The notes: generated from the letters alone by a model not told the origin. A stretch of DNA of 64,000 bases from Phaeobacter sp. G2 (GCA_025163595.1 CP104100.1:3596001-3660000); one strand, 5' to 3'; counted from the stretch's first letter, positions 47,179 through 57,091 are shown. Translations and numbers: made by a program.

Positions 47179-48252
47179 TCAAGCCTCCCTCAGCGCAACC
47201 TGCATCTCTTGCACCAAAAGCGCCATCAGATCACTGCTTGCCATGGCACGCGACTGCGCCGCCCCGGTTCCGGCCCATTGAGCGCCAAATCCTGTCTCAC
47301 CTGCCAGTTTGGCCGCAGCATTCAGAGCTTTGCCAGCATCATAGGCAATTGGATAGTCCGGGATTGATGTGGTCGTTTGTGTTTCAGCCCAGGCGGTAAA
47401 GCCGTTCTTCAAACAACGCGCGGCACGACCGGAAATGGCAGCGGTCATCTGCGTTTGCCCCGCAGTTGCAGCGGCCAAAGCCTGCCTGTAGCCCCCATCA
47501 GCCTGGCTTTCGTCACATCCGACAAAGGCGGTTCCCAGCTGCGCAGCACTGGCCCCCAAGCGCAGCGCAGCAGCAATGTCGCCCCCCGTCATCATGCCAC
47601 CCGCAGCAACAACCGGGATCGACAGACTCGCGACCAGCTCTGCCGTCAGGTCAGGGGTTTTCAACCCCGCATCCGGCGCATCCGGGTCGAAAAGACCGCG
47701 ATGGCCGCCGGCCTCCCAGCCCTGAGCCACCACCGCATCAACACCCGCCGCCTGTATCACCAGCGCTTCTTTGAGCGAGGTCGCAGTTGCCATCAGGAAA
47801 ACCCCTTTGGACTTCAACCCCTGGATGATTTCGGCATCCGGCAGGCCAAAATGAAAGCTCACAACCGCAGGTGCTTCTGCTAACAACATCTGCTGCGCAG
47901 CGCTGTCGCTGCAAAAGCTGGTATAGATCTCGTTTAAACTCTTGGGCGGGGAGGCACCAAAGCGAGCAAACAAAGGCGCCATCTGGGCCAGCCAGCCAGC
48001 CTCCAAAGCCGGGTCAGCCTGTGCAGGCCTGTGGCAAAATACGTTTATGTTAAACGGCTTCTGGGTCAGCTCGCGGGTTTTTTGGATCATCTCGCGGGCC
48101 GTATCAACCGTGGCCGCACCAATCCCAAGCGCACCCAATCCCCCGGCTTCGCTCACCGCGGCGGCCATTTCTGGTGTGCTGACCCCTGCCATCGGAGCCT
48201 GAAAGATCGGCCAGTCCAACCCAATCCGCTTGATAATATCTTGCCCCTGCAT
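47179..48252 (-). CDS. Nitronate monooxygenase-type FMN oxidoreductase
   Basis: 357 residues, TIM-barrel of the NMO/2-nitropropane dioxygenase family. QAPMAGVSTPEMAAAVSEAGGLG at the start, VVAQGWEAGGHRG with the family His, and PVVAAGGMMTGGDIAAAL with GTAFVGCDES. ATG 48252 has a perfect AGGAGG. It detoxifies nitronates in characterised relatives; substrate here unknown. Confidence 0.88.
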   Translation of the reverse strand: MQGQDIIKRIGLDWPIFQAPMAGVSTPEMAAAVSEAGGLGALGIGAATVDTAREMIQKTRELTQKPFNINVFCHRPAQADPALEAGWLAQMAPLFARFGASPPKSLNEIYTSFCSDSAAQQMLLAEAPAVVSFHFGLPDAEIIQGLKSKGVFLMATATSLKEALVIQAAGVDAVVAQGWEAGGHRGLFDPDAPDAGLKTPDLTAELVASLSIPVVAAGGMMTGGDIAAALRLGASAAQLGTAFVGCDESQADGGYRQALAAATAGQTQMTAAISGRAARCLKNGFTAWAETQTTTSIPDYPIAYDAGKALNAAAKLAGETGFGAQWAGTGAAQSRAMASSDLMALLVQEMQVALREA

Positions 48253-48311
48253 AAGCGCCCTCCTACTGCCCCTGAGGTGCAGCAAAACCAGATCCGCGCC
48301 CAAATACAAGG

Positions 48312-48346
48312 CAAAGAAAAAGGGCCAGTGTTTCTACTGACCCTTC
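48312..48346 (-). terminator. Rho-independent terminator of FKBP gene
   Basis: On the minus strand GGGTCAGT pairs with ACTGGCCC (one G-U), followed by TTTTTCTTT. It lies between the FKBP stop and the nitronate monooxygenase start. Confidence 0.88.
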
Positions 48347-48368
48347 TCAAACCGCCGTCAAATGGCAA

Positions 48369-48797
48369 TCAGCCGATCGAGACCAACTCGATTTCAAAGT
48401 TCAGATCCTTGCCCGCCAGTGGATGGTTGGCATCCAGCGTCACGGTGGACTCGGTGACCTCGACAACGGTCACAGGCAGCACATGGCCTTCGGGGCTTTG
48501 CATTTGCAGCTGCGTGCCAAGCTCCAGCGGGATATCGTCAGGAATGCCTTCGCGCGGGATCGCCTGGCGCGCCTCTGGGTTCAGCGGGCCATAGGCGTCC
48601 GCCGATGGAATTTCGAGCCGCTTTTTGTCGCCCACAGCCATTCCTGGCAGACCTGCATCCATGCCCGCAATCACCTGACCAGAGCCAACAGTGAACTCCA
48701 GCGGATCCCGTCCTTCTGAGCTGTCAAATACAGAGCCATCAGCCAGAGTGCCTGTATAGTGAATGCGGACGGTATCGCCGTTCTTTACCTCGGTCAT
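48369..48797 (-). CDS. FKBP-type peptidyl-prolyl isomerase (SlyD-like)
   Basis: 142 residues. FKBP core (VRIHYTGTLADGSVFDSSEGRDPLEF, GQVIAGMDAGLPGM) with an insert-in-flap region (DAYGPLNPEARQAIPREGIP), as in SlyD. No His-rich C-terminal metal tail is present. Catalyses proline isomerisation with chaperone activity in relatives. Confidence 0.92.
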   Translation of the reverse strand: MTEVKNGDTVRIHYTGTLADGSVFDSSEGRDPLEFTVGSGQVIAGMDAGLPGMAVGDKKRLEIPSADAYGPLNPEARQAIPREGIPDDIPLELGTQLQMQSPEGHVLPVTVVEVTESTVTLDANHPLAGKDLNFEIELVSIG

Positions 48798-49008
48798 GTG
48801 ACCTCCAGTTATACAAAATTACAGTGGCGCACCCTACAGACCTCAGTTTTGAAGTAAACCCGTCGGCTCGCTCCCTGGGCAACCTAGGTGCAAAGACGCA
48901 AAGCACCGGCATATTGTAACCCTTGAGAGCTACAATTGTATTCATCACAACTTCGCGCTTTGCGCCCTGCCCAAGGCCATGACAGGATGGCCAAAAAGGG
49001 AGAATGCA

Positions 49009-49695
49009 ATGCCAATCACCACCTGTGTTTTTGACGCCTATGGCACGCTATTTGACGTTGCCGCCGCTGCCCGTCAGGCTGCCGCCGAACCCGAATTTCC
49101 ACATCTGCAGGACAGCTGGGCAGAGCTCGCCAACCATTGGCGATTGAAACAGCTACAATACTCCTGGCTGCGCGCCATCACGGATGCCCATTGCGGGTTT
49201 TGGCAGGTTACCCAGGATGGGCTTGATTGGGCGCTTGAGGCCACAGGTCTTGCCGGGGATCATAAACTACGCAAACGTCTGCTGGATCTCTATTGGCAGC
49301 TTCAGGCCTACCCCGAAGTCCCGGCGATGCTGGCCGCTTTGAAAGCGGCGGAAATGAACACCGCGATCCTGTCCAACGGGTCCCCCGACATGTTGGATGG
49401 GGCCGTGCAATCTGCCGGGATCGGCGCGCTTCTGGATGATGTGCTCTCGGTAGAAAGCGTTGGGATCTTCAAACCAGACGCACGTGTCTATGACCTGGTC
49501 GGGCAGCGGTTTGGCTGCCAGAAGGACGAAGTGCTTTTTGTGTCCTCCAATGGCTGGGACGCCGCCAGCGCAGCGGGGTATGGCTTTACCACCGCCTGGG
49601 TCAATCGCGCAGCAGAGCCCATGGATCGGCTGCCCTGGTCTGCGCAACATGTGCTGAACGACCTGACCTCCATCCCTGATCTGGCTGCCACATAA
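49009..49695 (+). CDS. Haloacid dehalogenase type II
   Basis: 228 residues, HAD superfamily. Nucleophile Asp in CVFDAYGTLFDV, SNGSPDML motif II, Lys in GIFKPDARVYDL, and FVSSNGWDAASAAGYGF motif IV, the pattern of L-2-haloacid dehalogenases. AGGGAG precedes ATG 49009. First gene of a long plus-strand catabolic run. Confidence 0.9.
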   Translation: MPITTCVFDAYGTLFDVAAAARQAAAEPEFPHLQDSWAELANHWRLKQLQYSWLRAITDAHCGFWQVTQDGLDWALEATGLAGDHKLRKRLLDLYWQLQAYPEVPAMLAALKAAEMNTAILSNGSPDMLDGAVQSAGIGALLDDVLSVESVGIFKPDARVYDLVGQRFGCQKDEVLFVSSNGWDAASAAGYGFTTAWVNRAAEPMDRLPWSAQHVLNDLTSIPDLAAT

Positions 49696-49710
49696 CCGAG
49701 GGTCCGCTGC

Positions 49711-50544
49711 ATGAGCTATTTCACCACAAGCGATGGCCTGTCGCTGTTTTATGAGGAAAGCGGCACCCCGACTGGCACGCCGCTGATCTGCCTGGCTGGG
49801 CTGACGCGCGACAGCCGGGATTTTCGCTATTTCGCGCCCCTGGCCCGGCAGTATCGGCTGATCACACTGGATGCACGCGGGCGCGGCCAGTCGGATTATG
49901 ACCCGGATTTTCAGAACTATAACGTCCCACGCGAAGCCCAGGACGTGCTGGAGCTAATGGACCATTTATCACTGCCACAGGCAGCGGTGCTTGGCACCTC
50001 ACGTGGCGGCATGGTGGCGATGATGCTGGCCGCCACTGCCAAATCCCGCCTTACCGCAGTGATCCTCAACGACGTTGGCCCGGTCATTCCAGAGGACGGG
50101 ATAGCACGGATCATGATGTATGTGGGGCGGCGCCCAGCCGCCAAGACCCACGCCCAGGCCGCCGAGACCCTCGCCGCCCTGATGGCGCCCGGCTTTGGCG
50201 ATGTGCCCGCCCAGCGTTGGCGCGAAGAGGTGGAAACCTTTTACGATGCCACCGAGACAGGCTTGCAGCTGCGCTATGATGCCCGGCTGCGCGATGCGCT
50301 GCTGGCCCAGGCCGAGGCAGGCCCGGTGCCGGATCTCTGGCCGCTTTTCATGGCGCTGGACGGGCTACCCTGCGGCATTATTCGCGGCGCCAATTCAGAT
50401 GTCCTGAGCCACGAAACCTACCTGGAAATGCAACGCCGCCTACCGGCAATTCACGCTGTGGAACTGGCCAATCGCGGCCATGTTCCGTTCCTGGATGAAC
50501 CCCAATCCCTTTCTCTTATTCAGTCCATTTTGGAGCCTATTTGA
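49711..50544 (+). CDS. Alpha/beta hydrolase
   Basis: 277 residues with an alpha/beta-hydrolase core. HG-type segment CLAGLTRDSRDF, nucleophile elbow GTSRGG with Ser, and late His in NRGHVPFLDEPQ. Substrate unknown; close in type to esterases and C-C hydrolases. Its stop overlaps the start of the next gene (TGATG), so the two are coupled. Confidence 0.85.
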   Translation: MSYFTTSDGLSLFYEESGTPTGTPLICLAGLTRDSRDFRYFAPLARQYRLITLDARGRGQSDYDPDFQNYNVPREAQDVLELMDHLSLPQAAVLGTSRGGMVAMMLAATAKSRLTAVILNDVGPVIPEDGIARIMMYVGRRPAAKTHAQAAETLAALMAPGFGDVPAQRWREEVETFYDATETGLQLRYDARLRDALLAQAEAGPVPDLWPLFMALDGLPCGIIRGANSDVLSHETYLEMQRRLPAIHAVELANRGHVPFLDEPQSLSLIQSILEPI

Positions 50545-51521
50545 TGTCATCCTTTGAAATGATCCAAGCCGCCGCCCAAAGGCTGCAGGGCCACGCCCGC
50601 GTCACACCTTTGCTGGGCTCGCCGTTTCTGGATGACATTGCCGGACGCCGGGTTCTGGTCAAGGCCGAGTGCCTGCAACATACTGGATCTTTTAAGTTTC
50701 GCGGCGGTTGGGCCGCGATTTCCACCCTCACGCAAGCAGAGCGTGCGCGCGGAGTTCTGGCCTATTCCAGCGGCAACCACGCCCAGGGCGTCGCCGCAGC
50801 CGCCAAGACCCACGGGGTGGCGGCGGTGATCTTGATGCCCGCCGATGCCCCCAGCCTGAAAATCGAAAATACCCGCGCGCTGGGGGCTGAGGTGGTACTG
50901 TATGACCGCGCCGGCGGAGAGGACCGCAGCGCCATTGGTCAGGCACTGGCCCAAGAGCGCGGTCTCACCTTGATCAAACCCTATGATGAGCCAGAAGTGA
51001 TCGCCGGACAGGGCAGTGTGGGGCTGGAGATTGCCGCCCAGGCAGAGGAAGAGGGCGTCACCCAGGCCGATGTGCTGGTCTGTTGCGGCGGTGGCGGTCT
51101 CACCAGTGGTGTGGCGCTGGCGTTGGAGGCCACAGCCCCGGGCCTAAGGGTGCGCCCGATTGAGCCCCAGGGGTTTGATGACGTCACCCGGTCGCTGCAC
51201 AGCGGTGACATTCAGAGCAACGCTGAAATCTCCGGGTCGATCTGCGATGCCATCCTCACCCCCGCCCCCGGCGCGCTGACCTTTCCAATCCTGCAGCGCC
51301 TCTGTGGCCCCGGTATTGTGGTCACCGAAGAAGAAGCACTGCGCGCCATGGCCATGGCCTTTTTGCGGTTGAAGATCGTCATCGAACCCGGCGGTGCCGT
51401 CGCCCTGGCCGCTGCCTTGTTCCACCCGGATGAGATCAAAGGCGAGGCGGTGATTGCCGTGGCCACTGGCGGCAATGTCGATGCAGAGCTGTTCCGCCAG
51501 GCGATTAGCCGCTATGCTTGA
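50544..51521 (+). CDS. Threonine/serine dehydratase-family PLP enzyme
   Basis: 325 residues, fold-type II PLP enzyme. PLP Lys in GSFKFRGGWAAI, SSGNHAQGVAAAAK, and Gly-loop CCGGGGLTSG. Without an ACT domain it fits catabolic threonine dehydratase, serine racemase or hydroxyaspartate dehydratase; these cannot be separated here. ATG 50544 fits TGATG coupling; the TTG one codon earlier is less likely. Confidence 0.88.
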   Translation: MSSFEMIQAAAQRLQGHARVTPLLGSPFLDDIAGRRVLVKAECLQHTGSFKFRGGWAAISTLTQAERARGVLAYSSGNHAQGVAAAAKTHGVAAVILMPADAPSLKIENTRALGAEVVLYDRAGGEDRSAIGQALAQERGLTLIKPYDEPEVIAGQGSVGLEIAAQAEEEGVTQADVLVCCGGGGLTSGVALALEATAPGLRVRPIEPQGFDDVTRSLHSGDIQSNAEISGSICDAILTPAPGALTFPILQRLCGPGIVVTEEEALRAMAMAFLRLKIVIEPGGAVALAAALFHPDEIKGEAVIAVATGGNVDAELFRQAISRYA

Positions 51522-51557
51522 CCAGATAAGGCCGCTATCCCTCTGACGGAGTTCGCC

Positions 51558-52787
51558 ATGAGCCGTTTCACCATCGCCTCTTTCAACGTCAAAAATCTGA
51601 TTGGTCAGGACAAGGAATACTACCGCTTCCAAAGCTACACCCCCGAGGAATACGCGTGGAAGTCGGACTGGATGGCCGATCAGATCCTGACACTGGATGC
51701 CGATATTGTTGGCTTTCAGGAAATTTTTGAAGAAGAGCCCCTGCGCGAGGTGATTGCCGAGGCTGATGCCCGCGGTATTCAGGCCAATGCTGCCACGGTT
51801 CCGGATCGCTCAAAACGTTATCATCGCAAGGCCATTTTTCGCAAATTGGCCTATGGTCCCTACGGCGATACGGGCCTCGCCTTTGCCCCCAATGCCAATG
51901 ACACCGGCAAGCCCGGCCAGCGCCGCCCCGGTCTGGCGATCCTGTCGCGCTTTGGCTTTGTTGGCACCCCAGAGGTAATCCAAGAGCTGGACCCGCCGCT
52001 GGATATCCCCATGTCTCATCTCGGCGGCGAGGAAGAGGCGGGCCATTACACCCTGCGCTGCCTGTCGCGGCCGATCCTCAAGGCGCGTATTCCGATCAAC
52101 GGTCAGGTTGTCACCGTCTTCAACTGCCATCTGAAATCCAAACTGGGCGAATTCATCACCCCACCCGGCGCGGCACAGGCTCCGGAAACCGTTTTGACCG
52201 CCTATGACCCGGCAGGCCGGGCCCTGGGGGCGCTGCGCGCGGCCCTGCGTCGCATGGGCGAAGCCTGGGTTCTGCGCCGGGCCATTCTGGACGAGTTGGA
52301 GCAGGACCGCCCGGTGATGGTTCTGGGCGATTTCAACGATGGCGAACATGCGGTCAGTAGTGAAATCATCTCGGGGGAGGTGCCTTTTCGCAATTACTCC
52401 TGGATGCTGCGCCATGATGCCAAGCACGCCAATGACCGCTACAGCCGATCGGAGAACATGCAAATCCAAGAGGCGGTGGACAGGGTGCGCCTGCGCTCGG
52501 CCGAAAAGGTCTTTCTCAAACGCTCGCTCAGGGATGTGGTCTATACCACGGCCTTTGGCGGCGTGCATGAAAGCATCGACCAGATTTACATGTCGCGCCA
52601 CTTTGATCCCACCTGGTCAGGCGCCAAGGGGCAGATGCTTTATTACAGTGTGTTCAACGATCACCTGACCGATGGCAGCCACCCAGAGGCCCCCTATAAC
52701 AAACTCGCCTCGGACCATGGTCAGATCATGGCACATATGGAGCTGCGCGATGGGCCTGACACTGACGAGCCCGCTACTGTGCGATAA
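51558..52787 (+). CDS. Endonuclease/exonuclease/phosphatase-family protein
   Basis: 409 residues, EEP superfamily. ASFNVKNL at the start, metal Glu in GFQEIFEEE, VFNCHLKSK, LGDFNDGEHA and the late SDHGQIMAHM active-site His. Could act on DNA, lipids or nucleotides; no signal peptide is visible. It lies in a same-strand run of metabolic genes. Confidence 0.85.
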   Translation: MSRFTIASFNVKNLIGQDKEYYRFQSYTPEEYAWKSDWMADQILTLDADIVGFQEIFEEEPLREVIAEADARGIQANAATVPDRSKRYHRKAIFRKLAYGPYGDTGLAFAPNANDTGKPGQRRPGLAILSRFGFVGTPEVIQELDPPLDIPMSHLGGEEEAGHYTLRCLSRPILKARIPINGQVVTVFNCHLKSKLGEFITPPGAAQAPETVLTAYDPAGRALGALRAALRRMGEAWVLRRAILDELEQDRPVMVLGDFNDGEHAVSSEIISGEVPFRNYSWMLRHDAKHANDRYSRSENMQIQEAVDRVRLRSAEKVFLKRSLRDVVYTTAFGGVHESIDQIYMSRHFDPTWSGAKGQMLYYSVFNDHLTDGSHPEAPYNKLASDHGQIMAHMELRDGPDTDEPATVR

Positions 52788-52901
52788 CAGCTCAGTCCTG
52801 CCGCAGGCTTGGCCCGCAGGAGGAAACGGGCAGCAAAGCCGGGCTTTACCCCGCCCCCGCGTCTTTGGTAGATAGCCGCCACCCCTACCGGAGAAGACCG
52901 C

Positions 52902-53693
52902 ATGCAAATCGCAGACCTCGGTGATGTCCAGCTTCACTACCGCATTGATGGCGACCCTGACGGCGCGCCTCTCGTTTTTGCCAATTCCCTTGGCACAGAT
53001 CTGCGGGTCTGGGACGCGGTGGTGGAACGCCTGCCTGCCGGGCTGAAAGTGATCCGTTATGACAAACGCGGCCATGGGCTGTCGTCTTGTCCTCCTGCCC
53101 CCTATTCCATGGGGGCCTTGGTGCGCGATGCCGAGCGCCTGCTGGATCATCTGCAGGTCCGCGACTGTGTCTTTGTCGGGCTGTCCATTGGCGGCATGAT
53201 CGCCCAGGGGCTGGCGGTCAAACGTCTGGACATGGTGCGCGCGCTGGTCTTGTCGAACACCGCCGCCAAGATCGGCACCGCCGAGATGTGGCAGGACCGG
53301 GTCAAAGCGGTCACTGATCAGGGCATCGAACCTCTGGCTGACAATGTGATGGAGCGCTGGTTTGCCCGCGACTTCCGCGCCACGCCGGAGCTACAGCTAT
53401 GGCGCAACATGCTGGTGCAACAATCGCGGGCGGGCTATGCCGGCTGCTGCGCCGCCATTGCCGGTACTGATTTTTATACTCCGACCAGCGGATTGCGCCT
53501 GCCCTGTCTGGGCTTTGCCGGGGCCGAGGATGGCGCCACACCGCCGGATCTGGTGCGCGAAACCGTCGATCTTATTCCCGGCAGCCAGTTCCACCTGATC
53601 CGCCGCGCGGGCCATATCCCCTGTGTTGAACAACCAGATGAATATGCCGACCGCCTAACCCAGTTCCTGAAAGAGACCGGACACATTGACTGA
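52902..53693 (+). CDS. pcaD: 3-oxoadipate enol-lactonase
   Basis: 263 residues, alpha/beta hydrolase of the beta-ketoadipate pathway hydrolysing beta-ketoadipate enol-lactone. Start DLGDVQLHYRIDGDPDGAP, FANSLGTDLRVWD, nucleophile GLSIGGMIAQ, and late His in RRAGHIPCVEQP. GGAGAAG precedes the ATG. It overlaps the next hydrolase gene by eight bases. Confidence 0.88.
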   Translation: MQIADLGDVQLHYRIDGDPDGAPLVFANSLGTDLRVWDAVVERLPAGLKVIRYDKRGHGLSSCPPAPYSMGALVRDAERLLDHLQVRDCVFVGLSIGGMIAQGLAVKRLDMVRALVLSNTAAKIGTAEMWQDRVKAVTDQGIEPLADNVMERWFARDFRATPELQLWRNMLVQQSRAGYAGCCAAIAGTDFYTPTSGLRLPCLGFAGAEDGATPPDLVRETVDLIPGSQFHLIRRAGHIPCVEQPDEYADRLTQFLKETGHID

Positions 53694-54396
53694 TTTCCTG
53701 CTGATCCACGGATCCTGCCATGGTGCCTGGTGCTGGCGCGACGTCATCCCTGCCCTTGAGGCCCAGGGCCACACCGCCCGTGCCATCACCCTGCCCGGCC
53801 ACGACGATGGCCGCGACCCTGCCACCGTGACCCTGCAGGAAACAGCCGAGGCCATCGTCGCAGCGACCTCGCCCGAGACCATTGTTCTGGGTCATTCCTG
53901 GGCCGGGTATCCAATCACTGCTGCGGCTGAGATCGCGCCAAAGGCGCTACGCGGTTTGATCTATCTCTGTGCCTATGTGCCCGTCTCCGGCCAGTCGCTG
54001 ATCGACATGCGCAAGGCAGGACCACGTCAGACCATTGGCTCTGCCGCGATCAAACACCCAAATGGCGCCAGCTATACAATTGATCCGGCCGAGGCCCCGC
54101 GCCTGTTTTACCAGGACTGCCCCGCCGAGGCCGTGGCCTATGCGCTGCCCCGGCTCTGCGCCCAGCCGATTCTGCCCCAGGAGACGCCGCTAGAGCTGAC
54201 GGATGCCTCGCAGAATACGCCCAAGGCCTATATTCGCTGCACCAATGATCAGACCATCCCGCCCGAGTATCAGGCGCAGATGGTGGCGGATTGGCCGCGC
54301 AACACAGTACACGAGATGCAGTGCTCTCATTCGCCCTTTTTTGCCGACCCACAGGGTCTGGCAGCGCTCATCGGGCAAATCGCAAAGGACTTCTGA
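53686..54396 (+). CDS. Alpha/beta hydrolase (plant-esterase/EstC-like)
   Basis: 236 residues. Short alpha/beta hydrolase of the SABP2/hydroxynitrile-lyase-like group: LIHGSCHGAWCWRDVIPALE, nucleophile GHSWAGYP and late CSHSPFFADP His. TTG start at 53686, inside pcaD, indicating coupling. Ester substrate unknown; it could feed aromatic acids into the pca route. Confidence 0.83.
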   Translation: MTDFLLIHGSCHGAWCWRDVIPALEAQGHTARAITLPGHDDGRDPATVTLQETAEAIVAATSPETIVLGHSWAGYPITAAAEIAPKALRGLIYLCAYVPVSGQSLIDMRKAGPRQTIGSAAIKHPNGASYTIDPAEAPRLFYQDCPAEAVAYALPRLCAQPILPQETPLELTDASQNTPKAYIRCTNDQTIPPEYQAQMVADWPRNTVHEMQCSHSPFFADPQGLAALIGQIAKDF

Positions 54397-54397
54397 A

Positions 54398-55735
54398 ATG
54401 GCGGGATCCGTCTTTGACAGCCAGATCTATGGCGACCTCTTTACCTCTGGTGATGTGGGACGCCTGTTTACCGATACGGCAGAGGCCCGCGCCATGTTGT
54501 TGGTCGAGGGCGCGCTGGCCCGCGCCCAGGGGGCAGCCGGGGTGATCCCGCAGGACAGCGCCGCCGCCATTGGCCGCGCCGTCATGGAGGTGGCCCTGGA
54601 TCCCGGCACCCTGCGCAAGCCCACAGGGCAAAACGGCGTGCCCGTGCCTGGCCTGATTGCAGCCTTTCGCGCCGAAATGAACGCACCAGAGCACGCGCAA
54701 TATGTGCATTGGGGCGCCACCTCGCAGGACATCATGGACAGCGCCCTGATGCTGCGGCTGCGCCAGGCCCTAGCGCTGATCGAGGATGATCTGAAACTGG
54801 CGCTGGACGCACTGGCCAAGCTGGCCCAGACCCATGCCAGCCTGCCAATGGCCGCCCGCACCTATGGCCAACATGCCACCCCCACCAGTTTTGGCGCTGT
54901 TGTCGCCACCTGGGGCGCACCGCTGCTGGCGCTGGTTGACGAGCTGCCCCCCCTGCGCCGCGATTGCCTGCTGATCTCTCTCTCTGGCGCGGCTGGGACT
55001 TCCGGCGCCTTGGGTCCAAAAGCAGGCGAAGTCCGCGCCGAAATGGCCAAGGCGCTGGGGCTCACTGATCCTGAGGCCAGTTGGCACACGGATCGGACAT
55101 CCGTTTTGCGGCTGATGGACTGGATGGTGCGGGTCAATCTGGCGCTGGGAAAACTGGGCGAAGACTGTATCGCCCTGGTGCAAACCGGCATCAGTGAAAT
55201 CTCGCTGGGCGGGGCCGGGGCCTCCTCCACCATGCCGCAGAAACAAAACCCGGTCGCCCCCTCCGCCCTGGTTGCCCTGGCGCGCCAAGGCACCGGGCTG
55301 CTGTCGATCCTACATGGCAGCGCCCTGCATCAGCATCAACGCGATGGGGCTGCCTGGTTCAGCGAGTGGCTGTGCCTGCCGCAGATCGTTTTGGGTGCCG
55401 CCAGCGCCGCCCGCACTGCCCGCGATCTCTGCGCCGGGATAACGCCCAATGCAGCGGCAATGAACACGGCCCTGGGCGCGGGCCTGGACATGATCCATGC
55501 CGAGACGCTGAGCTTTGCCCTGGCCGCCGAAATGCCGCGCCCAGAGGCGCAGGCTGTGGTCAAAACCCTGTGTCGCGAAGCCGGTGCCAGTGATACGCCG
55601 CTGCGTAGGCTGGTGGCGCGCGACTTTCCCCAGCTCGACGTGCAGACGCTGTTTGATCCGGTCGCGCAGCTCGGAGCCGCCCCGACGGAAGCCTTGCGTT
55701 TCAGCACAAAAGTCGCGGAACTGACGGCCAGCTAA
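54398..55735 (+). CDS. pcaB: 3-carboxy-cis,cis-muconate cycloisomerase
   Basis: 445 residues, fumarase/aspartase superfamily. Residues HWGATSQDIMDSAL and the signature GGAGASSTMPQKQNPV are clear. It forms gamma-carboxymuconolactone from carboxymuconate in protocatechuate catabolism. ATG 54398 follows AAAGGA. pcaGH, pcaC and pcaQ are not in this window. Confidence 0.93.
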   Translation: MAGSVFDSQIYGDLFTSGDVGRLFTDTAEARAMLLVEGALARAQGAAGVIPQDSAAAIGRAVMEVALDPGTLRKPTGQNGVPVPGLIAAFRAEMNAPEHAQYVHWGATSQDIMDSALMLRLRQALALIEDDLKLALDALAKLAQTHASLPMAARTYGQHATPTSFGAVVATWGAPLLALVDELPPLRRDCLLISLSGAAGTSGALGPKAGEVRAEMAKALGLTDPEASWHTDRTSVLRLMDWMVRVNLALGKLGEDCIALVQTGISEISLGGAGASSTMPQKQNPVAPSALVALARQGTGLLSILHGSALHQHQRDGAAWFSEWLCLPQIVLGAASAARTARDLCAGITPNAAAMNTALGAGLDMIHAETLSFALAAEMPRPEAQAVVKTLCREAGASDTPLRRLVARDFPQLDVQTLFDPVAQLGAAPTEALRFSTKVAELTAS

Positions 55736-55740
55736 ACCAA

Positions 55741-55787
55741 GATCAGGCGCTGGCGCCGACAGGTACTCCAGACGCCATCGCCTGATC
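55741..55787 (+). promoter_or_regulatory. Long hairpin between pcaB and MFS transporter gene
   Basis: GATCAGGCG-C-TGGCG pairs with CGCCA-T-CGCCTGATC: nine plus five base pairs with one mismatch and a 17-base loop. No T-run follows, and the MFS start is 24 bases on. It may be an operator, an mRNA processing element or an attenuator. Confidence 0.55.
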
Positions 55788-55811
55788 TCCCCGCCAGTAA
55801 AGACCCCCCTG

Positions 55812-57026
55812 ATGCGCCTGCCTTTGTTCTTTGTCCTGACTACTGTGATGATCGACGCCATGGGTGTCGGGCTGATCATGCCAATCATGCCCAATCTGCT
55901 GCTGGAGGTTCAGGGCGGCAGCCTGGCCGAGGCGGCAATCTGGGGCAGCATCCTGAGTACGGTTTTTGCGGTGATGCAATTCCTGTTCAGCCCGGTGCTT
56001 GGCTCTCTGTCGGATGCATTGGGGCGACGACCCGTGCTGCTTGTCTCACTCTTTGTCATGGCGCTGGACTATCTGGTGATGGCCCTGGCTGGATCGCTGT
56101 GGCTGTTGCTGGTGGGGCGCATCATTGGCGGCATCACTGCTGCAACCCATGCCACTGCAGGAGCCTATATCGCCGATATCTCCAAGCCCACAGAAAAAGC
56201 CGCCAATTTTGGCCTGCTTGGTGCCGCCTTTGGAGCCGGCTTTGTGATGGGGCCACTGATTGGCGGGCTGCTGGGAGAGCTGGGAACCCGGGCGCCGTTT
56301 TATGCCGCCGCCGTCCTGGCTGGGCTGAATTTTGCCTTGGGCTGGTTTGTCATGCGCGAAACCGTCACCGATGCGAGCCGCCGCGCCTTTGACTGGCGGC
56401 GCGCCAACCCGCTGGGCGCCTTTCGCGCCCTGGCCCGCATTCCCGGCATCACTGGTTTGCTTTGGGTGTATTTCCTCTACTCCGTGGCGATCTATGTTTA
56501 CCCGGCAATCTGGTCCTATTTTGCCGCCGAACAATTTGCCTGGCAGCCCCGGATGATTGGGATTTCACTGGCAATCTATGGCATCTGCATGGCCTTGGTT
56601 CAGGGGGGATTGCTGCGCTATATGGTGCGCTGGTTTGGGGAACGCCGCACAGTCCTGTGGGGGCAGGTCTTTGACTTTATCGCCTTTGGAGTGCTTGCGG
56701 TGATCGGCAGCGGCACGCTGGCCCTGATGCTGATCCCAATCGCGGCTTTGGGGGCCGTGGTGCAACCTGCTCTGCAGGGGATGATGTCCCGGGTGGTTGC
56801 GGACAATCAGCAGGGCGAACTGCAGGGGGTGATGACAGCGGTTCACGCACTGTCGATGATTGTCTCCCCGATGATGATGGCTTCGACTTTTGCGCTCTTC
56901 TCAAACAGCGAGACCAGTTACTATCTGCCCGGCGCCCCCTTCCTGCTGGCTCTTGTCTTGATGGCCATTGGCGCCTTGGTTTTCCTACGCAGCCGACCTG
57001 TCGTGGCGGAAAACGGCACAAGCTGA
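55812..57026 (+). CDS. TetA-like MFS drug transporter
   Basis: 404 residues, about 12 membrane helices. MFS motif A appears as GSLSDALGRRPVLL; MGVGLIMPIMPNLL at the start and AGAYIADISKPTEKAANFGLLGAAFG are typical of the TCR/Tet antiporter group. It probably exports an organic compound; resistance to tetracycline is not implied. The hairpin at 55741-55787 precedes it. It has only a weak SD. Confidence 0.85.
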   Translation: MRLPLFFVLTTVMIDAMGVGLIMPIMPNLLLEVQGGSLAEAAIWGSILSTVFAVMQFLFSPVLGSLSDALGRRPVLLVSLFVMALDYLVMALAGSLWLLLVGRIIGGITAATHATAGAYIADISKPTEKAANFGLLGAAFGAGFVMGPLIGGLLGELGTRAPFYAAAVLAGLNFALGWFVMRETVTDASRRAFDWRRANPLGAFRALARIPGITGLLWVYFLYSVAIYVYPAIWSYFAAEQFAWQPRMIGISLAIYGICMALVQGGLLRYMVRWFGERRTVLWGQVFDFIAFGVLAVIGSGTLALMLIPIAALGAVVQPALQGMMSRVVADNQQGELQGVMTAVHALSMIVSPMMMASTFALFSNSETSYYLPGAPFLLALVLMAIGALVFLRSRPVVAENGTS

Positions 57027-57091
57027 CGGTTTCCACCTTGCGACCACTCGGCCAGCGGGCCACCTTGGGTTCAAACAGCAGGGAGAACACC

